A stretch of 64,000 bases of DNA, taken from Nitrincola alkalilacustris (GTDB taxonomy: Bacteria > Pseudomonadota > Gammaproteobacteria > Pseudomonadales > Balneatricaceae). The DNA is taken from NCBI RefSeq assembly GCF_008973755.1, contig NZ_WBOM01000005.1, positions 300,486-364,485 of the forward strand. Direction: 5' to 3'. The stretch's first letter is position 1. Every line of letters begins with the position of its first letter. A program made the translations under genes and the position numbers. Under the pieces are notes generated by a model. It had not been told where the DNA came from, made no database searches, and saw nothing but the letters and a program-made list of their open reading frames with translations. Shown here piece by piece: positions 1 to 9,074 of the stretch.

Positions 1-1
1 G

Positions 2-766
2 GGTGAGCGCAAGATGTTGAGTATTTTCTTTTCTGATCTGGAGGGGTTTACCTCCATTTCGGAAAAGCTGGAACCGGATCAACTGACCGAATTATTGAAC
101 GATTACCTGTCAGCCATGACTGAGATTATTCAGGAGGAGGGGGGTACGGTTGATAAATACGAAGGTGATGCGATTATTGCCTTCTGGAATGCGCCGATGG
201 ATTTGCCCAATCATGCATTGCACGCTGCCCGCGCAGCGGTCCGATGTCAGCAAAAACTCGATGAGTTGAGGCCGCGCTACAGTGAGTGGACCGGGCATGA
301 GCTGTTTATGCGTATCGGCTTGCATACCGGTCAGGCGGTGGTTGGTAACCTGGGTTCAAAAACCCGATTTGATTACACCATGCTGGGCGATGCGGTTAAC
401 CTGGCAGCAAGGCTGGAAGGGGTCAATAAAGTGTTCTGTAGTGGCACATTGCTATCTCATGTCATCCGCGCAGAGGTGGGTGATGCTTTGGCGCTGCGAG
501 AAATAGGCTGTGTAGCAGTTATGGGCAGGCGAGAGCCAGTAACTCTGTTTCAGCCATTACCCGAACACCTTGATGATGAGCATCACACACACTTTGAAAC
601 CTCACTGAATCGTTTTTATCAGGGTGAGTTTGAGGAGGCAGCACGCTGTTTTCTGGCACTGGCCCAGCGCGATGCCGTGGCTGCTTCATATCTGCGCTAC
701 TGCATACATCTGATCAAACAGCCACCGGATGACTGGCAGGGCGTCTGGGTGCTGGAGAGTAAATAG
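2..766 (+). CDS. Class III adenylate/guanylate cyclase, 3' part (gene starts before the window)
   Basis: This is the C-terminal cyclase catalytic domain that makes a cyclic nucleotide from ATP or GTP. The frame is open to the window edge. Its first codons read GERK just before MLSIFFSD, the usual start of the cyclase homology domain, so the ATG at 14 is internal and the sensor part lies upstream. Both metal-binding aspartates are visible (FSDLEGFTS and YEGDAIIAFW), as is the transition-state motif GDAVNLAARLE. After the domain come about 90 residues with no recognised fold. The domain is typical of CHASE2- or membrane-linked cyclases, but the missing N-terminus prevents a firmer call. ATP rather than GTP specificity is likely but not proven here. 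Confidence 0.88.
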   Translation, partial: GERKMLSIFFSDLEGFTSISEKLEPDQLTELLNDYLSAMTEIIQEEGGTVDKYEGDAIIAFWNAPMDLPNHALHAARAAVRCQQKLDELRPRYSEWTGHELFMRIGLHTGQAVVGNLGSKTRFDYTMLGDAVNLAARLEGVNKVFCSGTLLSHVIRAEVGDALALREIGCVAVMGRREPVTLFQPLPEHLDDEHHTHFETSLNRFYQGEFEEAARCFLALAQRDAVAASYLRYCIHLIKQPPDDWQGVWVLESK

Positions 767-874
767 CCTGGAGGTCAGTTAGCCTGCTGTGGTTAAGTGC
801 CAGATCAGAGTATAATCAGGCCTTGCATTTCCGGCTGCTGCTTGGGGTGGCATACTGGCGGAGCTTATCGACTA

Positions 875-1270
875 TCAATGCTGATTAAACAGCCGTGTAC
901 GGGCAGCCAGATAGTCAAATGTCTGGCCCGATTCTTCAGCCTGGGCGCGTTGTTCATCCAACTGCTGAAACCGTTCGATCTCCTCATCCGGCATGAAGTG
1001 CAGACAATCACCACCAAACAGCCAGAACAGGTCACGAGCGACCAGTGGTACAAGTTGCGGGTAGGCGCGTACCAGACGTGCCATCAGATACTGGCCATCA
1101 TCATAGGCTACAGGCTCATGAGCCTCGAAGGCGCGTATCAGCTGTGCAAACTGTTCCAGAAACTCGGCATCCACGGGATCGGCTTCGTCACTGTTGAAGG
1201 GCTCCTGCTTGATCAGGTTGTTGTAGCCAAGCTTGAGCAGGTTGAGATGATAAGTATGGAAATCGGTCAC
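875..1270 (-). CDS. PA2817-family conserved protein
   Basis: This small acidic cytoplasmic protein of about 131 residues resembles the Pseudomonas PA2817 family by its core DLFWLFGGDCLHFMPDEEI and the following LDEQRxxxEE segment. Databases sometimes call the family a dehydrogenase, but no cofactor motif is visible and the function is unknown. The frame can be opened at a TTG at 1285. The GTG at 1270 is preferred because GAGGA lies five bases upstream. It stands alone on the minus strand, convergent with the cyclase and divergent from the ABC exporter genes. Confidence 0.72.
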   Translation of the reverse strand: MTDFHTYHLNLLKLGYNNLIKQEPFNSDEADPVDAEFLEQFAQLIRAFEAHEPVAYDDGQYLMARLVRAYPQLVPLVARDLFWLFGGDCLHFMPDEEIERFQQLDEQRAQAEESGQTFDYLAARTRLFNQH

Positions 1271-1383
1271 GGTTGTCCTCGGCAAAGAATGAAGCGAATT
1301 GGCTGATTTATGGGGGCTGGCGGTTGAAAATGCAATCCATCGCCCGCAGATTAAGCTATCCAGCTAATTAAGGATTTTATGTT

Positions 1384-2316
1384 ATGACTGTAGCACTGGC
1401 CATTGATCAGCTGCGCAAAACCTATGGTAACGGGTTTGAGGCCCTCAAGGGTATCTCCCTGGAGGTTCAGGAAGGCGATTTTTTTGCGCTGCTTGGACCC
1501 AATGGTGCGGGTAAATCGACCACGCTGGGTATCGTATCGTCTCTGGTGAACAAAAGCTCGGGCAGGGTCAGTATCTTTGGACATGATCTGGAGACAGATA
1601 TCGCCAGAGCCAAGATGCAACTCGGCGTTGTGCCCCAGGAGTTCAACTTCAATAATTTCGAGAAGGTGTTGGATATCGTCGTGACTCAGGCCGGGTATTA
1701 CGGCATTCCTCGGCGTCAGGGGCTGGAGCGCGCCGAGTTTTACCTGAAAAAGCTGGGGCTGTGGGACAAGCGTAATGTCAGCGCCCGTATGTTGTCTGGT
1801 GGTATGAAGCGTCGGTTGATGATTGCACGTGCGCTGGTTCATGAGCCGCGCATGTTGATACTGGATGAGCCGACTGCCGGGGTGGATATCGAGCTGCGCC
1901 GCTCGATGTGGAGCTTTCTGCGTGAGATCAACAGCAAGGGCACCACGATTATTCTGACGACCCATTATCTGGAAGAGGCCGAGAGTCTGTGCCGCAACAT
2001 TGCGATCATTGATCGTGGAGAAATCATTCAGAACACCAGCATGCGATCTCTGTTGCAGAAGCTGAATACCGAAACCTTTATTCTGGATCTGCAATCGGAT
2101 GTGGAGCAACTGCCAGCGCTCAATGGTTATCGGCCAAGGTTGACCGCTCCTCGTACCCTGGAGGTTGAAGTAGATAAAGAGCAGGGGCTGAACAATCTCT
2201 TTGCACAGCTGGAGGCTTCCGGTCTTAAGGTGGTCAGTATGCGTAACAAGGCAAATCGATTGGAGGAGTTGTTTGTGTCACTCGTGGATAAGAATCTGAA
2301 TCAGGAGCCAGCATGA
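1384..2316 (+). CDS. ABC transporter ATP-binding protein, YadG-like
   Basis: This is the cytoplasmic ATPase of an ABC-2 type exporter, 310 residues. It has Walker A GPNGAGKST, signature LSGGMKRRLMIARAL, Walker B LILDEPTAG and the switch histidine in TTHYLEEAE. The last 90 residues form the regulatory tail usual in YadG/CcmA-like proteins. AAGGA stands nine bases before the ATG. Its stop overlaps the start of the permease by four bases, so the two are co-translated. The exported substrate is unknown; YadGH-type pairs are widespread but poorly characterised. Confidence 0.9.
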   Translation: MTVALAIDQLRKTYGNGFEALKGISLEVQEGDFFALLGPNGAGKSTTLGIVSSLVNKSSGRVSIFGHDLETDIARAKMQLGVVPQEFNFNNFEKVLDIVVTQAGYYGIPRRQGLERAEFYLKKLGLWDKRNVSARMLSGGMKRRLMIARALVHEPRMLILDEPTAGVDIELRRSMWSFLREINSKGTTIILTTHYLEEAESLCRNIAIIDRGEIIQNTSMRSLLQKLNTETFILDLQSDVEQLPALNGYRPRLTAPRTLEVEVDKEQGLNNLFAQLEASGLKVVSMRNKANRLEELFVSLVDKNLNQEPA

Positions 2317-3086
2317 ACAATCAACTCCTGTGGACCGCCTTCTGGACCATCCTGGTGAAAGAGGTGCGTCGTTTTACACGGATCTGGGTGCAGACGCTGT
2401 TGCCGCCAGCCATCACCATGACTCTTTATTTCATCATCTTCGGCAATCTGATCGGCAGCCGTATCGGTGAGATGGGCGGTTTCGGTTATATGGAATATAT
2501 CGCGCCGGGGTTGATCATGATGTCGGTGATCACCAACTCTTATGGCAATGTGGTCTCCTCCTTTTTCGGTACCAAGTTTCAACGCCATGTGGAGGAGTTG
2601 CTGGTGGCACCTGTGCCCAACTGGGTGATTCTGGCTGGTTTCGTGTTTGGTGGTGTGGCGCGTGGCCTTGCGGTGGGCTTGATAGTTACGCTGTTGTCAC
2701 TGTTCTTTACCAAACTGCATGTGCACCATCTGCTGATCACGATCAGCACGGTCTTTCTGACCGCGGTGGTCTTTTCGCTGGGAGGCTTTATCAATGCTAT
2801 ATATGCCAACAGTTTTGATGATATATCGATTGTTCCGACCTTTATCCTGACTCCCCTGACCTATCTGGGCGGTGTGTTCTACTCCATCAGTCTGTTGCCG
2901 GGTTTCTGGCAAGGGGTGTCGCAGCTGAATCCGATCCTTTATATGGTTAACAGCTTTCGGTACGGTATTCTGGGTGTGAGTGATATCCATATTGGTATCG
3001 CATTCACGATGATTCTGATTTTCATTGGGCTGTTGACTGCCTTCAGTCTGCATCTGCTCAATACGGGTAAGGGGATTCGCAGCTGA
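2313..3086 (+). CDS. ABC-2 type permease, YadH-like
   Basis: This membrane partner of the preceding ATPase has 257 residues and about six hydrophobic segments. The conserved ABC-2 region is seen around NSFDDISIVPTFILTPLTYL and the family motif LNPILYMVNSFRYG. It should form a homodimeric channel with two ATPase copies. It overlaps the ATPase gene by an ATGA junction and its own stop shares a base with the queF start, so the three genes form one tight operon. The substrate cannot be deduced from the sequence. Confidence 0.9.
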   Translation: MNNQLLWTAFWTILVKEVRRFTRIWVQTLLPPAITMTLYFIIFGNLIGSRIGEMGGFGYMEYIAPGLIMMSVITNSYGNVVSSFFGTKFQRHVEELLVAPVPNWVILAGFVFGGVARGLAVGLIVTLLSLFFTKLHVHHLLITISTVFLTAVVFSLGGFINAIYANSFDDISIVPTFILTPLTYLGGVFYSISLLPGFWQGVSQLNPILYMVNSFRYGILGVSDIHIGIAFTMILIFIGLLTAFSLHLLNTGKGIRS

Positions 3087-3913
3087 TGAGCGAAGAGGAA
3101 ATTCTGCATAAATCGCCGTTGGGCAAAGAGACCGCCTATGTCAACCAGTATGATCCTGCGCTGCTCTATCCGATAGCGCGCGACAGCAACTGGCAGGCAC
3201 GCGGTATCAAACGTAGTGGTTTACCGTTTCGTGGTATGGATATCTGGAACGCCTATGAGGTGTCCTGGTTGAACAGCAAGGGCAAGCCGGTGGTCAGACT
3301 GGCTGAGTTCAGAATTCCGGCAACATCGACACATATCATCGAGTCGAAATCCTTCAAGCTTTATCTGAACTCACTCAATCTGAGTCAATTCGGACAGGAG
3401 TCTGAAGTGGAGACTGTACTGCGCCGGGACCTGTCTGCCGCAGCCGGTGGCCCAGTCGCTGTCCGGCTGATAAAGCCGGATGCTTCACAGACGATCGATA
3501 AGTTTCACGGTGAATGTCTGGATGAGCTGGATATTGAGGTGATGCACTACGAGCCTCAACCGGAGTTGCTGCGCAGTGAAAGCAAGTCGGTGGTTGAGGA
3601 ATCCCTGTTCAGCCATCTGCTGAAGTCCAACTGCCCGGTGACGGGGCAGCCGGACTGGGCGAGCATTCATATCCGTTACAAGGGCGAGAAGATTGATCGC
3701 AAAGGGCTGCTGGCCTATCTGATCTCCTACAGAGAGCATGGCGACTTCCATGAGCAGTGTGTCGAGAACATCTTCATGGATATCTGGCAGCGCTGCCGTC
3801 CACAGAAGCTGACCGTCTATGCGCGCTACCTGCGTCGTGGCGGGTTGGATATCAACCCCTATCGCTCCAGTATCGATGGTGAACCCAGTAATCCGCGTCT
3901 GTCGCGGCAATAG
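3086..3913 (+). CDS. queF: NADPH-dependent 7-cyano-7-deazaguanine reductase
   Basis: QueF reduces the nitrile of preQ0 to the aminomethyl group of preQ1 in queuosine tRNA modification. At 275 residues it is the long, bimodular type II form typical of Proteobacteria. The catalytic Cys183 and Asp190 are visible in SNCPVTGQPDW, and the substrate/NADPH segment ESKSFKLYLNS is in the N-terminal half. The start overlaps the stop of the ABC permease (TGATG), placing it as third gene of that operon, although no functional link with the exporter is obvious. Confidence 0.95.
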   Translation: MSEEEILHKSPLGKETAYVNQYDPALLYPIARDSNWQARGIKRSGLPFRGMDIWNAYEVSWLNSKGKPVVRLAEFRIPATSTHIIESKSFKLYLNSLNLSQFGQESEVETVLRRDLSAAAGGPVAVRLIKPDASQTIDKFHGECLDELDIEVMHYEPQPELLRSESKSVVEESLFSHLLKSNCPVTGQPDWASIHIRYKGEKIDRKGLLAYLISYREHGDFHEQCVENIFMDIWQRCRPQKLTVYARYLRRGGLDINPYRSSIDGEPSNPRLSRQ

Positions 3914-3973
3914 GCTGTTGTGGCTATAAGCTGTCGTGACAAAACTGTCGTGGCAAAACACGTAGAGGTAAAC

Positions 3974-4534
3974 ATGGAAGCAACAGAACTGCTGATCAAT
4001 CGGGTCTCATCCCCTGTGCTTGAAGGCCCAGCGCCGACAGCCGAACAGTTGGATCTTATCTATCGGGCAGCGTTGCGTGCGCCGGATCATGGCAATCTGA
4101 AGCCCTGGCGCTTTATCCAGATTGAGGGCGAAGGGAGAGATCGACTGGCTGATCTGTTTATTGAGGTTGCCAAAACGAAAAATCCCGACATGAGCGATGC
4201 CGAGATTGAGAAGCTGCGTGGCAAACCTCTGCGGGCACCGATGATCATTGTTGTGGTGGCGAAGCTGATAGATCATCCTAAAGTGCCGCAGATCGAACAA
4301 CAGATCGCAGCCGGCTGTGCGGCTCATGGCATTTTGCTGGCTGCTTTTGCACAGGGTGTGGATGCGATCTGGCGTACAGGCTCCATGGCCTTTGACCCGA
4401 TGGTTTTTCGTGGACTGGGGCTGGAAGAGAATGAGCAGATCACCGGCTTTCTCTATCTGGGCAAGGCGCGTAAGCATCGGGCGCTGCCTGATCTGAATCC
4501 AGCCGACTTCGTGCAGCAGTGGGGGCAGTCGTGA
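3974..4534 (+). CDS. Nitroreductase family flavoprotein, YdjA-like
   Basis: This is a short FMN-dependent oxidoreductase of the nitroreductase fold, 186 residues. The FMN-binding start RAALRAPDHGNLKPWRF and the C-terminal FLYLGKA are typical of YdjA-like enzymes. The physiological substrate is unknown. The open frame begins at 3920, but the ATG at 3974 is preferred: GAGGTA lies three bases upstream and the protein then begins with the usual ELLxxRxS. Between the queF stop and this start are three imperfect copies of a CTGT(T/C)GTG unit. It overlaps the thioesterase gene downstream. Confidence 0.88.
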   Translation: MEATELLINRVSSPVLEGPAPTAEQLDLIYRAALRAPDHGNLKPWRFIQIEGEGRDRLADLFIEVAKTKNPDMSDAEIEKLRGKPLRAPMIIVVVAKLIDHPKVPQIEQQIAAGCAAHGILLAAFAQGVDAIWRTGSMAFDPMVFRGLGLEENEQITGFLYLGKARKHRALPDLNPADFVQQWGQS

Positions 4535-4992
4535 ATCTGAAGCCCGATGACGCTGAGGCGTTTCTGAGCTGGCTTCGTACTCAGATTCCACTGGTCGGCG
4601 CCATGCAGATAGATCAGCTGACGCTGGATGATCAGGGGCTGACACTGAGCGCACCATTGGCCGCCAATATCAATGACAAGGGTACCGGTTTCGCTGGCTC
4701 ACTGGCTGCATTATCCACGCTCAGTGGTTGGTGTCTGATGACCCTTTATCTGCGCTCACAAGGGCTTGAGTGCGATGTGATGATTGCCGAAAGCCAGATA
4801 AAGTATCTGCAGCCGGTCACTGCTGATTTCAAAGCCTGTGTGTCTCTGCCCGATGATGACGTTCTGGCTCCCTTTTTGTTGCGCATGCGTGAAAAAGGGC
4901 GAGGTAAGCTCCCCCTTCAGGTCGAAATTCAAGAGCAGGGTAAGATGGCGCTGCAGCTTAACGGTGTCTATTATGCGCGCATCAGATGCTAG
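4531..4992 (+). CDS. YiiD C-terminal-like hot-dog thioesterase
   Basis: This protein of about 153 residues matches the stand-alone form of the thioesterase domain found at the C-terminus of E. coli YiiD. The family is recognised by DKGTGFAGSLAALSTLSGW followed by the basic IKYLQPV strand. It probably hydrolyses an acyl-thioester, but the substrate is unknown. The GTG at 4531 overlaps the stop of the nitroreductase (GTGA) and has a G-rich ribosome site before it. An in-frame GTG at 4519 is the alternative start. The pair appears co-expressed. Confidence 0.78.
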   Translation: MNLKPDDAEAFLSWLRTQIPLVGAMQIDQLTLDDQGLTLSAPLAANINDKGTGFAGSLAALSTLSGWCLMTLYLRSQGLECDVMIAESQIKYLQPVTADFKACVSLPDDDVLAPFLLRMREKGRGKLPLQVEIQEQGKMALQLNGVYYARIRC

Positions 4993-5118
4993 GTGGCTGT
5001 CCGAGAGTAGGCTACTTACCGGTGATCATTAGCGGATATATTTCTGTTGTTTGAACATATTTGTTACATTCAGTGGCTAGAGTAACCGTATTGTCGATCA
5101 GTATTAACGGGAAGCCAC

Positions 5119-6072
5119 ATGATTCGAAGTTATGTACTTGAACAGGGGTTGATGAGAGAGCATCCGCTGGATTCTGAGCAGTTGGAGGAGGGCCTCAGAA
5201 CATCGAGTTGGATAGATCTGCAGGAAGCCTCTGAGGATGAGATAGCTGTTGTTGAACAACTGCATCCGGAAAGCCTGCCCAAGGTGGATGATGTTGAAGA
5301 GATAGAGGCGAGTGCCCGGTATTTCATCGAAGGTCAGGATCTGCATGTTCACTCCCTGTTTCTGTATCAGTCGGAAGGTCGACACAAAACCGCAACCGTC
5401 GCCTTTACGCTGAAGCCTGATGTGTTGCTGAGTATTCGAGATGTGGATCTGGCCGACTTTCGACTGCTCAGACTGCGTTCACGTCGGGGCTGGGTTGATG
5501 CTGAGACGCCGCTGCAGATACTGACCTCCATTTTTCAGCTCAAGGTGGACAACCTGGCGGATCAGCTTGAGGATCTGCTGCGCGATCTGGATGGAATCAG
5601 CAGTCATATTCTTGAGAACCGGGATGAAGCACAGTCTGAGTCCATGGATAAGCTGGCTAAACTCGAAGACAGTAATGGGCGTATTCGCCTGTGTCTGATG
5701 GATACCCAGCGCTCGGTTTCCTTTTTGATTCGCAACATCCATCAGCATCTCGACTCCAAGGAAAACTGTCGTGAGATATTGCGAGATCTGGATACCCTGA
5801 TGGCGCACGCCGCATTCATCTTTGAAAAAATAGACTTTCTGATGAATACGTCGCAGGGCTTTATCAATATTCAGCAGGCCAAGATCATCAAGATCTTCTC
5901 CATTGCTGCCGTAGTCTTCCTGCCACCGACCATGGTTGCCAGTATCTATGGTATGAATTTTGAGGTGATGCCGGAACTGCAATGGACGGCGGGCTATCCT
6001 TTTGCCTTGGGCATGATGCTGTTGGCCGGAGTCGCCCCTTATACCTTCTTCCGCTACAAGGGATGGCTATAA
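5119..6072 (+). CDS. corA: CorA-family magnesium/divalent metal transporter
   Basis: This membrane channel for Mg2+ (also Co2+/Ni2+ in the family) has 317 residues. A long cytoplasmic alpha/beta and helical funnel domain (residues 1 to about 255) precedes two C-terminal membrane helices. The signature GMN loop is intact in YGMNFEVMPEL, after the pore helix IFSIAAVVFLPPTMVASI. The final segment FFRYKGWL is short and basic, as usual. The ATG at 5119 has GGGAAG upstream. It is a single-gene unit ended by the hairpin at 6158. Confidence 0.93.
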   Translation: MIRSYVLEQGLMREHPLDSEQLEEGLRTSSWIDLQEASEDEIAVVEQLHPESLPKVDDVEEIEASARYFIEGQDLHVHSLFLYQSEGRHKTATVAFTLKPDVLLSIRDVDLADFRLLRLRSRRGWVDAETPLQILTSIFQLKVDNLADQLEDLLRDLDGISSHILENRDEAQSESMDKLAKLEDSNGRIRLCLMDTQRSVSFLIRNIHQHLDSKENCREILRDLDTLMAHAAFIFEKIDFLMNTSQGFINIQQAKIIKIFSIAAVVFLPPTMVASIYGMNFEVMPELQWTAGYPFALGMMLLAGVAPYTFFRYKGWL

Positions 6073-6157
6073 CTCGATGACGTGGGCTTTGAGAGATATC
6101 TGGATGTAGGTCATGAATCAGTGACTTCAAAGCTTATCCAGGAGGTCTTGGGTGAGT

Positions 6158-6181
6158 AAATGCCGCAGGGATGCGGCATTT
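6158..6181. terminator. Bidirectional hairpin terminator after corA
   Basis: Perfect 10-bp arms (AAATGCCGCA and its complement) enclose a GGGA loop. The A and T runs at the two ends allow it to act on both strands, for corA and for the convergent cyclophilin gene. Confidence 0.75.
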
Positions 6182-6276
6182 AAGCCTACAGGGATGTATA
6201 TATGGGGTCTCATCCAAGGCATTCAGGATATGCCTGCACATACATGCAGTTGGCAGTGAAATCACGTATTCAGATG

Positions 6277-6855
6277 TTACTCAGCAATGATGCGCTCTGC
6301 CGATTCAATCACTATGGGCTCAACAGGTACATCCGCCATCCGGTTACGGGTGGTTGTCGAAACTGCACGGATCCTGTCGACCACATCCATTCCGCTTATC
6401 ACCTCACCAAATACCGCATAACCGGGGCGGTTGCTTGCACCATCCAGGTTGAAGTTATTGACCGTATTGATGAAGAACTGTGCCGTTGCACTGTCCGGTG
6501 CCCGGGTACGTGCCATGGCGATGGTGCCGCGACGATTGCTCAGGCCATTGTCTGACTCATTCTTGATGGGTGACTGAGTTGCCTTTTGCGTCATCTCAGC
6601 ATCAAAACCACCACCCTGAATCATGAAATTTTCAATGACGCGATGGAAAATCAGACCGTTATAAAAACCGGCATCAACATAGGCCAGAAAGTTTTTCACG
6701 GTGATGGGAGCCTTCTCGGCATCCAGTTGCAGCTCGATCTCGCCCAGGCTGGTTTTCAACACCACACGGGGTGCATTATCGGCCAGCGCCAGAGAATTCA
6801 ACGACAACATGAGTGCCAGCATGCACAGCAAGCGCAGAGTTCGGTTCAGTAACAT
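6277..6855 (-). CDS. ppiA: Periplasmic cyclophilin-type peptidylprolyl isomerase
   Basis: This enzyme catalyses cis/trans isomerisation of X-Pro bonds during folding of exported proteins. A signal peptide is seen at residues 1-25 (basic start, then LLCMLALMLSLNSLALA). The cyclophilin core follows, with the active-site block FHRVIENFMIQGGGF, then AMARTRAPDSATAQFFIN and FGEVISGMDVVD. The length of 192 residues matches PpiA. It is convergent with corA and divergent from the DUF6134 gene. Confidence 0.92.
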   Translation of the reverse strand: MLLNRTLRLLCMLALMLSLNSLALADNAPRVVLKTSLGEIELQLDAEKAPITVKNFLAYVDAGFYNGLIFHRVIENFMIQGGGFDAEMTQKATQSPIKNESDNGLSNRRGTIAMARTRAPDSATAQFFINTVNNFNLDGASNRPGYAVFGEVISGMDVVDRIRAVSTTTRNRMADVPVEPIVIESAERIIAE

Positions 6856-7035
6856 CTTTGGAAGCTTCCTTGATCAGTTCAGAAGGGTTATCAATCTTTG
6901 ATAAGGACTACTATAGCCAAGGAAAGTTGCAGGATAAACCGATGATGGTGTTAAAGAAGGATTAAATAGTCTCGCTCGGGTTATGAACTGCAAGCGCTTC
7001 CTTTTCGTAACAATGGCAACGAAAAGGAGAAGGAC

Positions 7036-7731
7036 ATGAATAACAGCATCATGAATCACTGTGTCAAGGCTCTGTTGATATCGGCCTTGCTGAGTGCTGC
7101 TGCATTGCAGGTTCAGGCAAGCCAGTTGGCTGAGCGTGCATTCGCACTCTATGGAGATGAGGCGCAGTTTGATGTATATCGGCGCGATACGCCTATCGGC
7201 GAGCACTCGCTCAGGTTCAGCCAGGAGGATGGGTTACTGCGTGTCGATATTGAAATGGCGCTGCAGATACGTTATCTCGCTCTTTTCTCCTACAACTATC
7301 GCTACCAGGCAACTGAGTGGTGGCAAGATGAGCAGTTGGTTCGGCTGGAGGTCAATGTCGATGATAATGGCACCCAGCAGGTGATCAGTGCCAGGCGCGA
7401 GGGTGATCAGCTTATGGTCGATTCAGAAAATGGCAGACTCAGCCTGGAGTCAGGGCTCATCACCACCAACCACTGGAATCGTGCGATCCTTGATCAGACT
7501 CGAGTATTGAATACCCTGACCGGACAGGTGAGCGAAATAGAGGTGGAGACATTGGGACAGGATCAGGTGCCGTTTGGCGGTGAACTGGTAGATGCAATGC
7601 GCTATCGCTTGGGTGGTGAGTTGATCGATACCGACACCTGGTACGATGCCGAAGGGCGCTGGATGGGAATGGAGTTCTCGGCAACCGACAAGTCTCGTAT
7701 TCGGTTGATCAGCAGTGGCATGGAGCAGTAG
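7036..7731 (+). CDS. DUF6134 family exported protein
   Basis: This secreted or periplasmic protein of 231 residues starts with a signal peptide (residues 1-29, cleavage probably after QVQA). The rest is a beta-rich domain with the family pattern FDVYRRDTPIGEHSLRF near the start and WYDAEGRWMGMEF near the end. The biochemical role is unknown. AAGGAGAAGG precedes the ATG. Its stop is two bases before the SDR start, so the SDR and NTF2-like genes are in the same operon. In many gammaproteobacteria such genes accompany the DUF1365/cyclopropane synthase cluster found here at 13.9-19.2 kb, suggesting a shared envelope-lipid task. Confidence 0.78.
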   Translation: MNNSIMNHCVKALLISALLSAAALQVQASQLAERAFALYGDEAQFDVYRRDTPIGEHSLRFSQEDGLLRVDIEMALQIRYLALFSYNYRYQATEWWQDEQLVRLEVNVDDNGTQQVISARREGDQLMVDSENGRLSLESGLITTNHWNRAILDQTRVLNTLTGQVSEIEVETLGQDQVPFGGELVDAMRYRLGGELIDTDTWYDAEGRWMGMEFSATDKSRIRLISSGMEQ

Positions 7732-7733
7732 AG

Positions 7734-8507
7734 ATGAATCAACCTGACTGGAAGCTTGTCTGGATTACGGGGGGCGGTACGGGTATTGGACGTTCGATGG
7801 CCTTGGCCCTGTCTGAGTCGGGTGCCAGCGTAATCATCTCTGGTCGTACTGAGAGCGCATTGCAGTCGGTGGCGGATGAGTCTCTGGCGCGGCACCATTC
7901 GGGCAGGATTATACCGCTGGTGCTGGATGTGACTGATCTTGAAGCTGTTAAGCAAGCCGTTGAGCAGATGGAAATCGAACATGGTGAACTGGATCTCGCT
8001 CTTCTGTGTGCCGGTAATCACCATTCGATGCCGGTAGATCGATTCAGTGCCGCCACTTGCCGGGAGCTGATGGAGATAAATTATTTCGGTGTGATGCATG
8101 CGCTTGAAGCTCTGCTGCCGCGCATGCTGGCGCGTGACAAGGGCGTATTGGGGGTGGTGGCATCTGTGGCCGGCTATCGCGGCTTGCCGACAGCGGCGGC
8201 CTATGGTGGCAGCAAGGCAGCCCTGATCAATGCCTGCGAGGCACTGGCAACCGAACTCAGGGCGACAGGGGTGCATCTGTCGTTGATCAATCCCGGTTTT
8301 GTGCGTACGCCACTGACTGACAAAAACCCTTTTCCGATGCCTTTTCTGATGGAGGCAGATGATGCCGCCAAAGCGATTTTCAGAGGACTTCAGCGAAAAC
8401 AGTTCGAGATCGCCTTTCCCTGGACCTTTGTGTTGCAGCTCAAGATAATGAGACTGCTGCCTTACTCTGTTTATCTACCACTTATCCGCAAGGTGACCGG
8501 TTTTTGA
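7734..8507 (+). CDS. Short-chain dehydrogenase/reductase
   Basis: This classical SDR has 257 residues. It has the nucleotide-binding TGGGTGIG near residue 12, an active-site serine in VVASVAGYRG and the catalytic YGGSK. The arginine after strand beta-2 (ISGRTES) suggests NADP(H). The substrate is unknown. It is the middle gene of a three-gene operon with the DUF6134 protein and an NTF2-like protein. Confidence 0.9.
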   Translation: MNQPDWKLVWITGGGTGIGRSMALALSESGASVIISGRTESALQSVADESLARHHSGRIIPLVLDVTDLEAVKQAVEQMEIEHGELDLALLCAGNHHSMPVDRFSAATCRELMEINYFGVMHALEALLPRMLARDKGVLGVVASVAGYRGLPTAAAYGGSKAALINACEALATELRATGVHLSLINPGFVRTPLTDKNPFPMPFLMEADDAAKAIFRGLQRKQFEIAFPWTFVLQLKIMRLLPYSVYLPLIRKVTGF

Positions 8508-8974
8508 TGCCAAATGAACTGATATCCAGTCAACAGACCTCAACTCATCAAACCCTTAATGAGCAAACCTGCGCAGAGTATGCGGCTCTGTTTGCGTCAT
8601 TGACTCCGGCACGTATTGCCGAGTTTGAGCCACTGGTCGCGCCCGATATACATTTTCAAGACCCCTTCAACGACCATCGGGGGTTTGCTCAGATGAGCCG
8701 TGTGCTGGAGGATATGTTCCGGCACACCCGACACCCCGGTTTTGAGGTGACGGAGATCTGTGTCGTGGGGGATCGAGCTTATCTGCGCTGGATATTTCGT
8801 GCCGGTTTACCCGTGGTGGGTGATCTGCGTGTGGAGGGTGTCAGTCGGCTGGCTTTCGATGAGCAGGGCAGAGTGTGTGAACATATCGACTACTGGGACA
8901 GTGCACCGATCTATCTCAGACTGCCTGTGCTGGGAGCACTGCTGCGGCGGGTTCGGGCGAAAATGGGTAGTTGA
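8507..8974 (+). CDS. SnoaL/NTF2-like family protein
   Basis: This small alpha+beta-barrel protein of 155 residues carries HFQDPFNDHRGF and YLRWIFRAGL blocks and the C-terminal DYWDSAPIYLRLPVLGALLRRV. This form is often encoded with an SDR and the FAD oxidoreductase/DUF1365 group. It may bind or isomerise a small hydrophobic ligand; the function is unproven. The ATG overlaps the SDR stop (TGATG). After its stop there are three AGTTGAA units within 35 bases. Confidence 0.82.
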   Translation: MPNELISSQQTSTHQTLNEQTCAEYAALFASLTPARIAEFEPLVAPDIHFQDPFNDHRGFAQMSRVLEDMFRHTRHPGFEVTEICVVGDRAYLRWIFRAGLPVVGDLRVEGVSRLAFDEQGRVCEHIDYWDSAPIYLRLPVLGALLRRVRAKMGS

Positions 8975-9024
8975 AAACAGACAGTTGAATAAAAGGTAGT
9001 TGAAGCAAAAATAGCCGGTTGCAG

Positions 9025-9061
9025 AAAGCGCCCGGGAGCCGTGGTGGCTCCCGGGCGCTTT
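9025..9061. terminator. Strong bidirectional terminator between NTF2-like and RND genes
   Basis: Perfect 16-bp GC-rich arms (AAAGCGCCCGGGAGCC and its complement) surround a GTGGT loop. The A/T ends serve both convergent units. Confidence 0.85.
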
Positions 9062-9074
9062 GATGGCCATAATA

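Noticed and set aside
797..1306. 169-residue plus-strand frame over the PA2817-like gene
   Set aside because: It is antisense to a recognisable family protein and has no ribosome site or known similarity.
6202..6555. 117-residue plus-strand frame opposite the cyclophilin gene
   Set aside because: The minus strand codes a complete cyclophilin with signal peptide; the plus frame is a shadow.
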